Below, one piece after another: positions 34,233-43,140 of a DNA stretch of 64,000 nucleotides. The position numbers and the translations under genes are program-made. The first letter of the stretch is position 1, and each line of letters starts with the position of its first letter. This DNA is from Gemmatimonadota bacterium (GTDB taxonomy: Bacteria; Gemmatimonadota; Gemmatimonadetes; Longimicrobiales; Gaopeijiaceae): assembly GCA_022823145.1 (NCBI GenBank), contig JAJDXS010000038.1, positions 1 through 64,000 on the forward strand, given 5' to 3'. The notes beneath the pieces were generated by a model that was not told the DNA's origin, searched no databases, and saw nothing but the letters and a program-made list of their open reading frames with translations.

Positions 34233-35327
34233 TCACCTCTCCAGCTCGGCCAGCAGCGCCCTGCGGCGGCCGCGGTATTCGTCGGCTTCGATTTGCCCGC
34301 TTTGCCATAGTTCGTCCAGACGGGCGACCGCAACCAGCACGTCTTGCCGCCGCGCGGCCATCCGTGCGGAAGCGCGCCTTGGCATGCGCATCGCCAGAAT
34401 CGATCCGGCCACGGTCAGCGCCAGCGCCAGGAGTACGGCCACGAACGGAATGGAAGCGGACGGGCTGAGGGGCCGCCCCGGCGCGATCGTCACCACGGTG
34501 CCGGCGAGGTCCCTGCCCGCAAAGCGCCGGTAGGTAGCGCCTTCCATGTCGAGTGGGCCAACGGACGCCAACCCGTTCACCGTGAGTTCGCCGGCGGGTT
34601 CGAGAAACAGCAGCTCCATCGAGCCCGTCCCGCCCTCAAGTGGCAGCGTGAACGCGTCAGAAGGGATTCGGTAGCGGAACAGGTAGACTCGCTCTCCAGG
34701 CGGCACGGGGGCAGATACGTGCACCACGCCCCCGCTGAACGAAGCCGCATCCGGCGACAGGTCGCTCTGCCCGACCGCGAAGTCGGTGGCGCCGGGCGGC
34801 AACGGGTGGGACCAGGTTGGCCCGAACTCGCTGGCGACGACGGTCGCCGCGCTGCGGTTCTCGATCTCGAACAGGTCGGTCACCATCCAACCGGGACCAG
34901 GTGCCGATCGCTCGAGAAACGTGTTTCGGACCCTGACCGGGACGTGGATCGAGGGCCCGGCCCCGACGGTGGGATATGCACGGATCAGATAGGTGCCGAC
35001 GGTATCCGCCGCCTCGCTCACCGTCGCCCCGAAGTAGAGGATGCCCTGGTAGCGTAGAGAAGCGAAGTACACGTCGTTGCCCAGGTCGAGATCTTCGGGC
35101 TGGGGAATGACGAACTCGAAGCGTCCGTCGCTGCGCACCGAGACACTGTCCACCTCGCCGGAGAACAGCGTCGAGACGCGATGGAGTACAACCGTGCCGC
35201 TGTCAGCGAGTTCGTCGCCGATTCGCACCTCTCCGGAGATGACCAGCCCCGGAGATGTCTGCGCATTTGCCGCGGTTGGAAGCACCGCCAGCGCCCAGGC
35301 GAGCCAAGCGGGAAGAAAGGGCCTCAG
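34233..35327 (-). CDS. Secreted, C-terminally membrane-anchored protein; possible CTG start
   Basis: A beta-rich extracytoplasmic region (SGEVRIGDELADSGTVVLHR, GERVYLFRYRIPSDAFTLPL) is followed by one membrane helix (SIPFVAVLLALALTVAGSIL) and a short cytosolic SHOCT-like tail (LDELWQSGQIEADEYRGRRR). No specific family recognised. The nearest standard start is GTG at 35285, but that cuts off most of an evident signal peptide (RPFLPAWLAWALAVLPTAAN, then AQ). In frame, CTG at 35327 overlaps the upstream stop as CTGA, the same geometry as the ATGA/GTGA overlaps elsewhere here. I therefore give the longer 364-residue form; start usage is inferred. Confidence 0.65.
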   Translation of the reverse strand: MRPFLPAWLAWALAVLPTAANAQTSPGLVISGEVRIGDELADSGTVVLHRVSTLFSGEVDSVSVRSDGRFEFVIPQPEDLDLGNDVYFASLRYQGILYFGATVSEAADTVGTYLIRAYPTVGAGPSIHVPVRVRNTFLERSAPGPGWMVTDLFEIENRSAATVVASEFGPTWSHPLPPGATDFAVGQSDLSPDAASFSGGVVHVSAPVPPGERVYLFRYRIPSDAFTLPLEGGTGSMELLFLEPAGELTVNGLASVGPLDMEGATYRRFAGRDLAGTVVTIAPGRPLSPSASIPFVAVLLALALTVAGSILAMRMPRRASARMAARRQDVLVAVARLDELWQSGQIEADEYRGRRRALLAELER

Positions 35328-35845
35328 CGCTCGAACCGCCCCAGGTCTTCGGGGCGCATTCTGCGGAGGTGTTCCTCCAGCGCTTCCCCGCTCATTCTCC
35401 CCTCCTCCCCCCCGTCGGAGTCCTCGTCCTCGTCAGCCCCGTCCGAAGCCATGGCTTCGGCCACTGAATCGAGAAGGCCTTCCTCGGCGAAGATGCGCGC
35501 CTCCGCCCTGAGGGCGATGGCGATGGAGTCGGAGGGTCGCGCGTCGACCGAGATGATCTCTCCGCCCCGGTCGATGATCAACTCGGCAAAGTACGTGCTG
35601 TCCTTGACCCTGGTGATGAGCACACGCTGCAGGGTACCCCCCAGGCCCCCCAATACCGACACGAGCAGATCGTGGGTGAGCGGACGCTGGAAGGAAACAC
35701 CGCCCATGTGCATGGCGATCGCGCTAGCCTCGCCCGGGCCGATCCATATCGGGAGAACCCGCTCGCTACCCAGATCCTTGAGAATGACGACCGGGGTGTT
35801 CGACGTCTTGTCGAAAGCGAGGCTCTGCACCCTGACCTCGATCAC
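35324..35845 (-). CDS. Bifunctional nuclease-family (DUF151) protein
   Basis: The 173-residue protein has the DUF151 fold: MIEVRVQSLAFDKTSNTPVV, LKDLGSERVLPIWIGPGEAS, AIAMHMGGVSFQRPLTHDLL, and DARPSDSIAIALRAEARIFA. Plant and Thermotoga relatives were described as nucleases, but the activity of most bacterial members is unproven. A Glu/Asp-rich linker (ADEDEDSDGGEEGR) precedes a UvrB/C-motif-like tail (SGEALEEHLRRMRPEDLGRF). It is 85 bp after metK, and its stop overlaps the next gene. The GATGATGGGCATCATC palindrome lies in that 85-bp gap. Confidence 0.9.
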   Translation of the reverse strand: MIEVRVQSLAFDKTSNTPVVILKDLGSERVLPIWIGPGEASAIAMHMGGVSFQRPLTHDLLVSVLGGLGGTLQRVLITRVKDSTYFAELIIDRGGEIISVDARPSDSIAIALRAEARIFAEEGLLDSVAEAMASDGADEDEDSDGGEEGRMSGEALEEHLRRMRPEDLGRFER

Positions 35846-35930
35846 GATGTCCTCCTGGCTTCCCGGCGTCGCCGTCCGTGTTCGTGTCCATGCCGATGAT
35901 GGGCATCATCGCCTCGCCGCACAACCCGCG

Positions 35931-37166
35931 CTACAGCTTCAGCGCACTCAAGATGTCATCGACCCTGTCGATGCGCTCCCAGCCGAAGAGCTGCACTTCC
36001 GTCCCGTGTGCGACGGTTTTGCGCGGACGGCGACCGAAGTGACCATACGACGCGGTGCGTTCGAACACCGGGCCAGCCAGCTTCAGATCCCGTATGATCG
36101 CTTCGGGACGGAAGTCAAACACCTGGTTGACCACTTCCGAGAGTCTTGCGTCGTCCAGGCCGTGCCGTGCCGTGCCGAACGTGTCCACCCATATCTGCAC
36201 CGGCTCCGCCACCCCGATGGCGTAGGCCAGTTGCACCTCGCAGCGCGAGGCGACCCGGGCGGCCACAAGGTTCTTCGCCGCCCATCGGGCCGCATAGGCA
36301 CCGGACCGATCGACCTTGGTCGGATCCTTGCCGGAAAACGCACCCCCTCCGTGGCGCCCCATGCCACCGTAGGTATCGACGATGATCTTGCGCCCGGTCA
36401 GGCCCGTGTCTTCGTGCGGTCCCCCCCGCGTGAAGCTCCCGCTGGGATTGATGTGATAGGTGATCTCGCGTGGGTGGCCGGGAGCGAACTCCGGGGGAAG
36501 CACCGGGTCGATGACCCTGGCCCTCAGTTCTTCCGCAATCCTCTGCTGCGTGAGTTCACTGCCCCTTGCGTCGCATTCGTCGTGCTGCGCGCTGAGGACG
36601 ACCGCCGTGATGTGCAGCGGCTTCCAGTTGCCGTCGTAGGCGAAGGTGACCTGGGATTTGCCGTCCGGCCTCAGCCACGGAATCTCCCCCTGCTTCCGGG
36701 CTTCGGACAGGCGCTTGACCAGGGCGTGGGCGACGGAGATGGGGGCAGGCATGAACTCCGGGGTATCGTCGCAGGCGAAACCGAACATCATGCCCTGGTC
36801 GCCGGCGCCAAGAGGCTTGGTCTGGCCCCCGACCTGCCCGGCATTGACGGCCGCTGCGATCTCCGGAGACTGGCCGTGGAGGGTGGACGACACCTTCCAG
36901 GCCCCCAGATCGATGCCCGACCCGGGGTTGTCGTAGCCGGCCCTGACGAGAGTGCGGTGCACGAGGCCGGGGACATCGAGATGACTGGTCCTGCTTACCT
37001 CGCCGGCGACGACGGCCAGGTCGGTGGTGACCAGGGTTTCACACGCGGCCCTGCCTCCGGTGTCGTCTGCCAGAATGGCGTCGACCACGGCGTCCGATAT
37101 CTGGTCTGCGATCTTGTCGGGGTGTCCCTCGGTAACGGACTCCGAGGTGAACAGGCGGAAGGTCAC
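35931..37166 (-). CDS. metK: S-adenosylmethionine synthase
   Basis: MetK (411 residues) makes AdoMet from methionine and ATP. Signatures: LFTSESVTEGHPDKIADQIS at the N-terminus, AGDQGMMFGFACDD in the middle, GGPHEDTGLTGRKIIVDTYG and GGGAFSGKDPTKVDRSGAYA (P-loop-like). GTG at 37166 is the start. The 106-bp gap to ptsI shows no recognisable SAM riboswitch to the eye. The enzyme is a cytosolic tetramer in the family. Confidence 0.97.
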   Translation of the reverse strand: MTFRLFTSESVTEGHPDKIADQISDAVVDAILADDTGGRAACETLVTTDLAVVAGEVSRTSHLDVPGLVHRTLVRAGYDNPGSGIDLGAWKVSSTLHGQSPEIAAAVNAGQVGGQTKPLGAGDQGMMFGFACDDTPEFMPAPISVAHALVKRLSEARKQGEIPWLRPDGKSQVTFAYDGNWKPLHITAVVLSAQHDECDARGSELTQQRIAEELRARVIDPVLPPEFAPGHPREITYHINPSGSFTRGGPHEDTGLTGRKIIVDTYGGMGRHGGGAFSGKDPTKVDRSGAYAARWAAKNLVAARVASRCEVQLAYAIGVAEPVQIWVDTFGTARHGLDDARLSEVVNQVFDFRPEAIIRDLKLAGPVFERTASYGHFGRRPRKTVAHGTEVQLFGWERIDRVDDILSALKL

Positions 37167-37272
37167 CGGATTGGCTCTTGAAGAAGGAGATGAATGACAC
37201 CAGCCGCCGCGACGATCGATTCGTCAGCTGGCCGACCGGGGAGTCTGCAGCAATGGGTAACTACGATAACCG

Positions 37273-39051
37273 TCACGACTCGAAGGGGAATAGGCCTGGA
37301 TCGGCCATGCTTCCGAGTGCCTCGGCCAGAATTCGCCTCGCTTGCGCTCGTGTGGCCGCTTCCATGGCGGCCACCGCAGCAGCCCGGAGGCCTTCGATGG
37401 GATGACTGCGCAGCAGGCCTCTGATTTCGGGCAGCGAATGCCATGCGACCGACAGCACTTCGACACCCAACCCGGCCAGCGCGACCGCCCCCGCGGGTCT
37501 CCCGGCCATTTCGCCACAGGCGCTGACCTCAATGCCCGCCTCGCGTCCCGCCCGGGCAACCGTCGAGATCAACCTGAGGACCGTGGGGTGCAGCGCGTCG
37601 TAGAGGTGTGCCAACCGCGTATTCGTGCGGTCTACGGCCAGGGTGTACTGGACGAGATCGTTCGTTCCGAGCGAGAAGAAATCCACGTGGGGCGCCAGGG
37701 AATTGGCGCTGAGGGCGGCGGCCGGCGTCTCGATCATTGCGCCCACCTCGACGTCGCCTCTGAATGGAATCCCCGTCCGATGCAAATCATCGCGGGCCGC
37801 TTCCAGGAGCTCGCGTACCACCTCGACTTCCGCGACGGAGTTGACCATGGGCAACATGATGCGGATATCGCCGTGGACCGCCGCCCTGAGGATGGCCCTC
37901 AACTGTGTCAGGAACAGCTCGGGTTCATCCGCACACACTCTTACCCCGCGCCGCCCCAGCAGGGGGTTTTCTTCGAAGGGTGCGCGCAGAAAAACCGGAA
38001 ACTTGTCTCCCCCGAGATCGAAGATGCGGATCATCACCGGCTGTGCGGGAAAGCTCCGGGCTACGGCCCGGTAAGCCCGATACTGCTCGTCCTCACCGGG
38101 CATCTCCCTGCGCCCCACAACAAGGAACTCGGTCCGGAACAGCCCGACGCCCTCTGCACCGTGCTCCTTCGCCCGACCGGCCTCGCGCGGGAGGTCCAGA
38201 TTGGCACGAAGGGTGATTTGCTGCGATTCCGGGGCGGCTGCCGAGTCGACTGGATCGACCGCCGCCTGCCGCCAGTCCCGGATCGCAGAACGGCGCCGTT
38301 CGAAGCGTTCCGTCTCGTCCGCGTCGGGTTCTATCACCACCCTTCCGGAGCTTCCGTTGACTATGATCGTCTGGCCGTCGCGAGTCCCGTCCACGATGTG
38401 ACCCAGGCCTACGGCCGCGGGGATCTGCAGCGATCGCGCCAGAATCGCCCAGTGGGACGTACGTGATCCCTCGTCGGTGGCGATGGCAACGACCCTGTCC
38501 GGATCTAGGCGCGCTACCAGGCTGGGGGTCAGGTTGCGTGCTACGGCGACCGCACCACTGGCGCTCTCCATGTGCCGCGGATTGGGGAGATCGAGCAGGC
38601 GCCCAAGAACGCGCGACTTGAGATCCTGCAGATCGTTCAGCCGGTCCAGAACCATGGGGTGGGTGGTGCGGGACCAACGCTCCTTCAATTCCAGCATTCG
38701 CCACTCGAAGGCACGCGCCGCCGTCAGGCGGTTTTCGCGGATGTATCGCCGAGTCCCCTCGACGACTTCCGGATCGTCCAGCATGAGGAGCTGTGGGTCG
38801 AAGATCCTGGCCTCGACGACGCCGAGACGGGTTTCGGTCTCTCCCTTCAGCACCTCCAGGCGGCCGCGGGCCCAGTCCAGCGCCGCCCGGAACCGCTCGA
38901 GTTCGCGGTTGCCCGCCTTCTTGCCGGCGGTCGTCCGGGACGGAACTTGCGGCACGCTCCAGGCGACGTGGTGCACCCTTCCCTTCGCGATGCCCTCGGA
39001 CGCCGGGAAGCCCGCGATGACCACCGGAGTGTTTTCCAGTGGATCACTCAT
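37273..39051 (-). CDS. ptsI: PTS enzyme I (phosphoenolpyruvate-protein phosphotransferase)
   Basis: EI (592 residues) transfers phosphate from PEP to HPr. N-terminal HPr-binding/His domain: IAGFPASEGIAKGRVHHVAW, and the active His in IATDEGSRTSHWAILARSLQ. PEP-binding barrel: GAEGVGLFRTEFLVVGRREM, RIFDLGGDKFPVFLRAPFEE, FFSLGTNDLVQYTLAVDRTN and the catalytic Cys in EVSACGEMAGRP. It is last in the hpf-hprK-EIIA-hpr-ptsI operon, overlapping hpr by 8 nt. Confidence 0.96.
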   Translation of the reverse strand: MSDPLENTPVVIAGFPASEGIAKGRVHHVAWSVPQVPSRTTAGKKAGNRELERFRAALDWARGRLEVLKGETETRLGVVEARIFDPQLLMLDDPEVVEGTRRYIRENRLTAARAFEWRMLELKERWSRTTHPMVLDRLNDLQDLKSRVLGRLLDLPNPRHMESASGAVAVARNLTPSLVARLDPDRVVAIATDEGSRTSHWAILARSLQIPAAVGLGHIVDGTRDGQTIIVNGSSGRVVIEPDADETERFERRRSAIRDWRQAAVDPVDSAAAPESQQITLRANLDLPREAGRAKEHGAEGVGLFRTEFLVVGRREMPGEDEQYRAYRAVARSFPAQPVMIRIFDLGGDKFPVFLRAPFEENPLLGRRGVRVCADEPELFLTQLRAILRAAVHGDIRIMLPMVNSVAEVEVVRELLEAARDDLHRTGIPFRGDVEVGAMIETPAAALSANSLAPHVDFFSLGTNDLVQYTLAVDRTNTRLAHLYDALHPTVLRLISTVARAGREAGIEVSACGEMAGRPAGAVALAGLGVEVLSVAWHSLPEIRGLLRSHPIEGLRAAAVAAMEAATRAQARRILAEALGSMADPGLFPFES

Positions 39052-39310
39052 CGAATCCTCTTCTCACCAGCGCCGCCAACGCAGCTACGGCCTCTTCGGC
39101 GTCATCGCCCCGGGCCGAAATGGTCAGCGCGCTCCCCTGTTCCGCAGCCAGCATCAGCACACCCATGATGCTCTTTCCGTTCACGGTCAGGTCGCCCCTG
39201 CCGACCGTTACGGATGCCGCAAAACTGCCGGCAAGCCTTACGAACTCGGCGGAGGGCCTGGCGTGCATGCCCAGCGGGTTTGGGACTTCGACCGCGGTGG
39301 AGTGCGTCAT
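39044..39310 (-). CDS. ptsH: Phosphocarrier protein HPr
   Basis: HPr, 88 residues. His16 in NPLGMHARPSAEFVRLA is phosphorylated by EI. Ser47 in TVNGKSIMGVLMLAAEQGSA matches the Ser46 regulatory site used by HPr kinase, and hprK lies two genes upstream, so both controls should operate. Its ATG is 3 nt after the EIIA stop and it overlaps ptsI by 8 nt. Confidence 0.96.
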   Translation of the reverse strand: MTHSTAVEVPNPLGMHARPSAEFVRLAGSFAASVTVGRGDLTVNGKSIMGVLMLAAEQGSALTISARGDDAEEAVAALAALVRRGFDE

Positions 39311-39313
39311 CGG

Positions 39314-39727
39314 TCAGCAGGGCATGGGGCGATTGCCGGTAATCGCCATGCGCCCCTTTTCGACCAGGCGGGGTACGAGTTCCTCGAATCCCAGAGCACG
39401 ATTGAACACGAAGTCCAGGAGCATCGGCAGGTTGACTCCGGTGATCACCGGCACTTCGGGCAATTCCCGAGTTACGATCATCGCCGCCAGGTGGCAACTT
39501 CCTCCGGGGAGATCCGTGAAGACGAGGTTGCGTGCTCCCGACAGGGCCTTCTCAGTGCGCTCGCACAGTTCCTCGCGGCCCAGCCCGCGGTTCGGCACGC
39601 CGAACAGGGCCTCGGGCGTCACTCCGGCAATCTGCCTTACCGCGCTCACCAGGCCATCCGCAAGCGCCCCGTGGGCGACAACGACGCCGCGGGCCGGTTC
39701 GTGGGTTCGTGACCCCGTGTCACTCAT
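39314..39727 (-). CDS. PTS EIIA, mannose-type
   Basis: A 137-residue EIIA of the mannose/fucose superfamily: RGVVVAHGALADGLVSAVRQ with the phospho-His19, VFTDLPGGSCHLAAMIVTRE and GVNLPMLLDFVFNRALGFEE. In the transport type it passes phosphate to EIIB-Man; no EIIB, C or D gene is seen here, so a regulatory target is likely. It overlaps hprK by 8 nt and precedes hpr by 3 nt. Confidence 0.93.
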   Translation of the reverse strand: MSDTGSRTHEPARGVVVAHGALADGLVSAVRQIAGVTPEALFGVPNRGLGREELCERTEKALSGARNLVFTDLPGGSCHLAAMIVTRELPEVPVITGVNLPMLLDFVFNRALGFEELVPRLVEKGRMAITGNRPMPC

Positions 39728-40679
39728 AGTCCTGGATCAGTGAATCACGCGGGTTCATCGCCCGCCGCAACCCGTCGTTGAAGCGGGTGGGCACGTCGAC
39801 GCCGCCGTACGCGAGAAGCTGATTCATCGCGATCACCTCGCTGATGACGGTGAGATTCTTGCCCGGGTTGAGGGGAATGACGAGCCTGGGGATGCCCACA
39901 CCGAGTATGGTCGTGGACTCCCTCTCGAAGCCGGTTCGATCGTACTCTTGCGCATCGTCCCATGGCTGGAGGTCGACGATGATCTCCACGCGCTTCCTCT
40001 GCCGTGTGGCCCTGGTGCCGAACATGGAGGCGATATCGATGATTCCGATCCCGCGGATTTCCATGTGGAAGTTCTGGAGCTCATGGGCCTTCCCCATGAG
40101 GACGTCGTTTCCTCGCCTCGATACAAGCACGAGGTCGTCGGCGACAAGACGGTGGCCGCGCTGAACCAGCCCGAGTACACATTCCGATTTGCCGATTCCG
40201 CTCGGCCCGGTGAAGAGCAGGCCTATGCCGTACACGTCGGCCAGAGACCCGTGCACGGAGGTGGTGGGGGCAAGTATGTCCTCGAGATACGGCTTCAGTA
40301 TCTGGTAGAAATCCGCGGTGGCCAGAGGGGTTCGAAAGACCGGGATTCCGGCCTCCTCGGCCGCCGCCAGGAAGGGTGGCGGCACATCCTGCCCCGAGGA
40401 TACGAAGACCGCGGGCACCCCGCGAGCAAACACCGCTTCGAGTCGCCATCGGACCTGATCGGGCGGGAGCGTGTCCAGGTAGCTCATTTCGGTCTCGCCA
40501 AACACCTGAATGCGTCCTGCCGTCAGCCGGGCCGTATGACCCGCCAGGGTCAAACCGGGATTGAAGATCTCGGGGTCCGAAACGAGGCCGTCCAGCGACG
40601 CGTCGGGAGTGACGCGCTCAACTTCCAGTGCCGTCTCCCTCGCCGCGAGGAGCTCCCGCACGGATATCGACGTCTTCAC
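39720..40679 (-). CDS. hprK: HPr kinase/phosphorylase
   Basis: HprK (319 residues) phosphorylates or dephosphorylates HPr at Ser46. Walker A GPSGIGKSECVLGLVQRGH, then LVADDLVLVSRRG, the family signature MEIRGIGIIDIASMFG and the C-terminal LNPGKNLTVISEVIAMN are all visible; the N-terminal domain begins KTSISVRELLAARETALEVE. GTG at 40679 overlaps the HPF stop (GTGA) and has AAAGGA 12 nt ahead. A longer frame from 40835 is out of family. Confidence 0.95.
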   Translation of the reverse strand: MKTSISVRELLAARETALEVERVTPDASLDGLVSDPEIFNPGLTLAGHTARLTAGRIQVFGETEMSYLDTLPPDQVRWRLEAVFARGVPAVFVSSGQDVPPPFLAAAEEAGIPVFRTPLATADFYQILKPYLEDILAPTTSVHGSLADVYGIGLLFTGPSGIGKSECVLGLVQRGHRLVADDLVLVSRRGNDVLMGKAHELQNFHMEIRGIGIIDIASMFGTRATRQRKRVEIIVDLQPWDDAQEYDRTGFERESTTILGVGIPRLVIPLNPGKNLTVISEVIAMNQLLAYGGVDVPTRFNDGLRRAMNPRDSLIQDYE

Positions 40680-40978
40680 GAAATGCGGAATTCCTTTCGC
40701 TTCGTCCGGTCCCGCCGGAGGATCCGCTTGATGTGGTCGTCGAGCTCGTCGAGTGCGCCTCGAAAGTTCTGTCCCTGTCCGCGCGCTACCGCGGGTTGGC
40801 GGCGGCGGCGGGACACGATCGCCTCCACGGTACACGAGCGTCCTTCGATCTGAAAGACGAAACTCGCTCCCATGGCCGCCGGATCGAACCGGGGCCAGCG
40901 CATGGCCAACGCGTCCGCGTGTTCGCGGTCGTCCTGACTGATTTCACATCCCTGGGCTGTTATTCGTATCGGGATCAC
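40676..40978 (-). CDS. hpf: Short ribosome hibernation-promoting factor
   Basis: HPF/RaiA family, 100 residues: IRITAQGCEISQDDREHADA at the start, a basic beta segment (AIVSRRRRQPAVARGQGQNF) and ALDELDDHIKRILRRDRTKR. It binds the 30S decoding centre and helps form inactive 100S ribosomes in stationary phase. The second (long-form) domain is absent. It is the first gene of the PTS operon, an arrangement resembling the rpoN-hpf-ptsN linkage of proteobacteria. Confidence 0.92.
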   Translation of the reverse strand: MIPIRITAQGCEISQDDREHADALAMRWPRFDPAAMGASFVFQIEGRSCTVEAIVSRRRRQPAVARGQGQNFRGALDELDDHIKRILRRDRTKRKEFRIS

Positions 40979-41062
40979 GTCGCGGTCTCCGACAATGCAT
41001 TAGGGTGAGCGTGCGGGTGGCAAGACCGGCCTCCTTTCGCGGGGAGGCCCATGTGATTCTAC

Positions 41063-42211
41063 CTAGTCTAACAGCCCGCCCGCGGTCCGCGTGCGTTCGG
41101 CAAGGGACAGCAGCAGGTCCTCGAAGGAGTCTGCCATCGCACCCCAGGAATGCTCCTCCGCCATCGACCGCGCTGCCCGGCCCAGCCGATTACAATCCTC
41201 CAGCCTCATGACGCGCTCGAGCGCACCGGCCAGCGCACCGACATCCCCGTGCGGAACCAGGTAGCCGGTCTCGGCGTGGCGAACAGTCTCGCGCAATCCG
41301 GGAGAATCGGAAGCGATGGTCGGCGTGCCGCTCGCCGAAGCCTCCATGCTCACGATCCCCCAACCCTCCTTGGGCGATGTGAGTACATGGGCCCACGACC
41401 TCGAGAGGAGTTCGGCCTTCTCCTCTTCAGGGACGAATCCGGCGAACCGTACCTGGTCCGCGATACCCAGGCCCTTCGCCGTCGCCTCCAATCCGGGGCG
41501 CGCGTCACCCCTTCCGGCCACAATCAGGTTCAATCCTGTCCCGCGCCGTCGGAGGCGCGCGACCGCTTTCAGGATGAGATCGATCCGCTTGTAGCGCTTG
41601 AGGCGCCCCAGGTAGACGATCGTGGGCGACGGGTAGCGCCTCTCGGCCGGCCGCAGGCGGTTCAACTCGACTCCGTTGCGGATGACTGCGATGTCCGCGG
41701 ACCGCAATCCGCGCTGTACGAGATCCTGCCGGGTGCTCTCCGAGACGGCAACACAGGGAAGTCCCCGGTAAACGGCAGGGATGATGCGCTCGAAGAGCCA
41801 GGTAGCGGCCGCAAGTCCGGGGTTGGCCTCGCGAAAGGCCGTAGTGCCGAAGAGGTGATGTACCAGGAGGAGGTGTAGCGGAGCGGGAGCCCACAGGGGT
41901 GACAGCATCGGTACCTTGTTGAGGTCTTCCACCACCGCGTCGAACCGCTCGCCGCCCAGACGTCTTTCGTGGCAGAACGGCGCCGACAGATTGAAGGTGT
42001 ACCGGCGTCCGGTACGGTACACTCGGATGCCGTCGATCTCGGCAGTCGGGTCGCTTCCGTCCCACCCCGAGCAAAGAAGCGCGATCCGGTGCCCCCTCCG
42101 AGCCAGGCGCCCGAAGATCTGGTGGAGATGTTCCTCGGCCCCGCCGGCATTGGGATTGCGTCGATCCTGCCAGTTCACCACCAGGATCCTGAGCCGGGTC
42201 GTCGAGGGCAT
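41063..42211 (-). CDS. Family 4-type glycosyltransferase
   Basis: The 382-residue GT-B glycosyltransferase has an N-terminal Rossmann part (LRILVVNWQDRRNPNAGGAE) and a C-terminal nucleotide-sugar domain with IVYLGRLKRYKRIDLILKAV, GLNLIVAGRGDARPG, PKEGWGIVSMEASASGTPTI (the EGWG...E motif) and GYLVPHGDVGALAGAL. The NxGGAE stretch is the acceptor-side glycine loop. It likely builds surface polysaccharide or glycolipid; donor and acceptor unknown. It is last in a long run, 16 nt after nusB. Confidence 0.93.
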   Translation of the reverse strand: MPSTTRLRILVVNWQDRRNPNAGGAEEHLHQIFGRLARRGHRIALLCSGWDGSDPTAEIDGIRVYRTGRRYTFNLSAPFCHERRLGGERFDAVVEDLNKVPMLSPLWAPAPLHLLLVHHLFGTTAFREANPGLAAATWLFERIIPAVYRGLPCVAVSESTRQDLVQRGLRSADIAVIRNGVELNRLRPAERRYPSPTIVYLGRLKRYKRIDLILKAVARLRRRGTGLNLIVAGRGDARPGLEATAKGLGIADQVRFAGFVPEEEKAELLSRSWAHVLTSPKEGWGIVSMEASASGTPTIASDSPGLRETVRHAETGYLVPHGDVGALAGALERVMRLEDCNRLGRAARSMAEEHSWGAMADSFEDLLLSLAERTRTAGGLLD

Positions 42212-42227
42212 CGCGCCAGGGGCTGGT

Positions 42228-42671
42228 TCAGCGATTCCCGCTGGCCCGATAGACCGCGTCGAGGACGCCGTTCACGAACCGCGGAGAATCGGTACCGCCG
42301 TATCGTTCGGCCAGTCGGACCGCCTCCTGAATCGCGACCTTGCCCGGCAGGTCGTCGAGAAGCAGGATCTCGGTCGTGCCGAGCCGCAGAATCCCACGGT
42401 CCATCACCGAGAGCCGATCCAGCCGCCAGTTGTCAAGGGACGAAGAGATGGTCTCCTCCACCTGAATCCTGTTCGCGGTGAACGCGTCGACCAGCCTCAG
42501 GAGGTAGGGCAGTCTGGATGGGGATACCATTCGGTGCTCGCAGGTTGCGGCAAGGGCCTCCTGGACGCTCAGATTCCCGCCCTCGGTCTCCCACCGATAG
42601 TGGACCTGGAGAAACCAGGCGCGCGAACGACTACGGTCTCGTCGCTCCTGGGGATCGAGCACCGTGTGCAC
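42228..42671 (-). CDS. nusB: Transcription antitermination factor NusB
   Basis: NusB (147 residues), an all-helical partner of NusE/S10 in rRNA antitermination. Signatures: ARAWFLQVHYRWETEGGNLS near the start, NWRLDRLSVMDRGILRLGTT and the C-terminal VAIQEAVRLAERYGGTDSPR, FVNGVLDAV. It lies 7 nt after ribH, the common ribH-nusB order. Confidence 0.95.
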   Translation of the reverse strand: MHTVLDPQERRDRSRSRAWFLQVHYRWETEGGNLSVQEALAATCEHRMVSPSRLPYLLRLVDAFTANRIQVEETISSSLDNWRLDRLSVMDRGILRLGTTEILLLDDLPGKVAIQEAVRLAERYGGTDSPRFVNGVLDAVYRASGNR

Positions 42672-42678
42672 GACGCAC

Positions 42679-43140
42679 CTATGCGTTCCCGAGGGAATCC
42701 CGGAACTCGATCATGGCGAGCGCGGCCTCGGCAAACTCACTCCCCCTGTTGGTCCCGTAGATGTCGCAACGGGACATCGCCTGTTCCGCATTGTCCGTCG
42801 TGAGCACCCCGAAAACCACAGGGATATCGGCAGTCAACGCCACCTGACCCAACCCGTCGCTCGCGTTCCCCGCCACGTAGTCGAAGTGGGAGGTGTCCCC
42901 GCGTATCACGCACCCGATCGCCACGATCACGTCGAAGCGGTCGGAGTTCGCGATTCGGCGAGCCGCCTGCGGCAGTTCCCACGCCCCCGGAACGTGGAAC
43001 ACCGCGATCCTGTCCTCGGGCACGCCCTCCGCGATGAGCCGATCCCGCGTGCCCATCAACAACTGTTCCGTAATCATGTTGTTGAAGCGCGCGACCAACA
43101 ATGCGATCCGGACGCCTCCATCCTCAGCCGCTTCAGTCAT
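42679..43140 (-). CDS. ribH: 6,7-dimethyl-8-ribityllumazine synthase
   Basis: Lumazine synthase (153 residues) condenses ribityl-aminouracil with 3,4-dihydroxy-2-butanone phosphate. Family sequence: RIALLVARFNNMITEQLLMG, VFHVPGAWELPQAARRIANS, IGCVIRGDTSHFDYVAGNAS and PVVFGVLTTDNAEQA. It starts at ATG 43140, overlapping ribBA by 8 nt. Confidence 0.97.
   Translation of the reverse strand: MTEAAEDGGVRIALLVARFNNMITEQLLMGTRDRLIAEGVPEDRIAVFHVPGAWELPQAARRIANSDRFDVIVAIGCVIRGDTSHFDYVAGNASDGLGQVALTADIPVVFGVLTTDNAEQAMSRCDIYGTNRGSEFAEAALAMIEFRDSLGNA

Noticed and set aside
35181-37181. Long plus-strand open frame over metK and DUF151
   Set aside because: Antisense to metK and the DUF151 gene, whose family motifs are unmistakable.
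37167-37272. Possible SAM riboswitch ahead of metK
   Set aside because: The 106-bp gap shows no kink-turn, conserved core or terminator hairpin that I can recognise.
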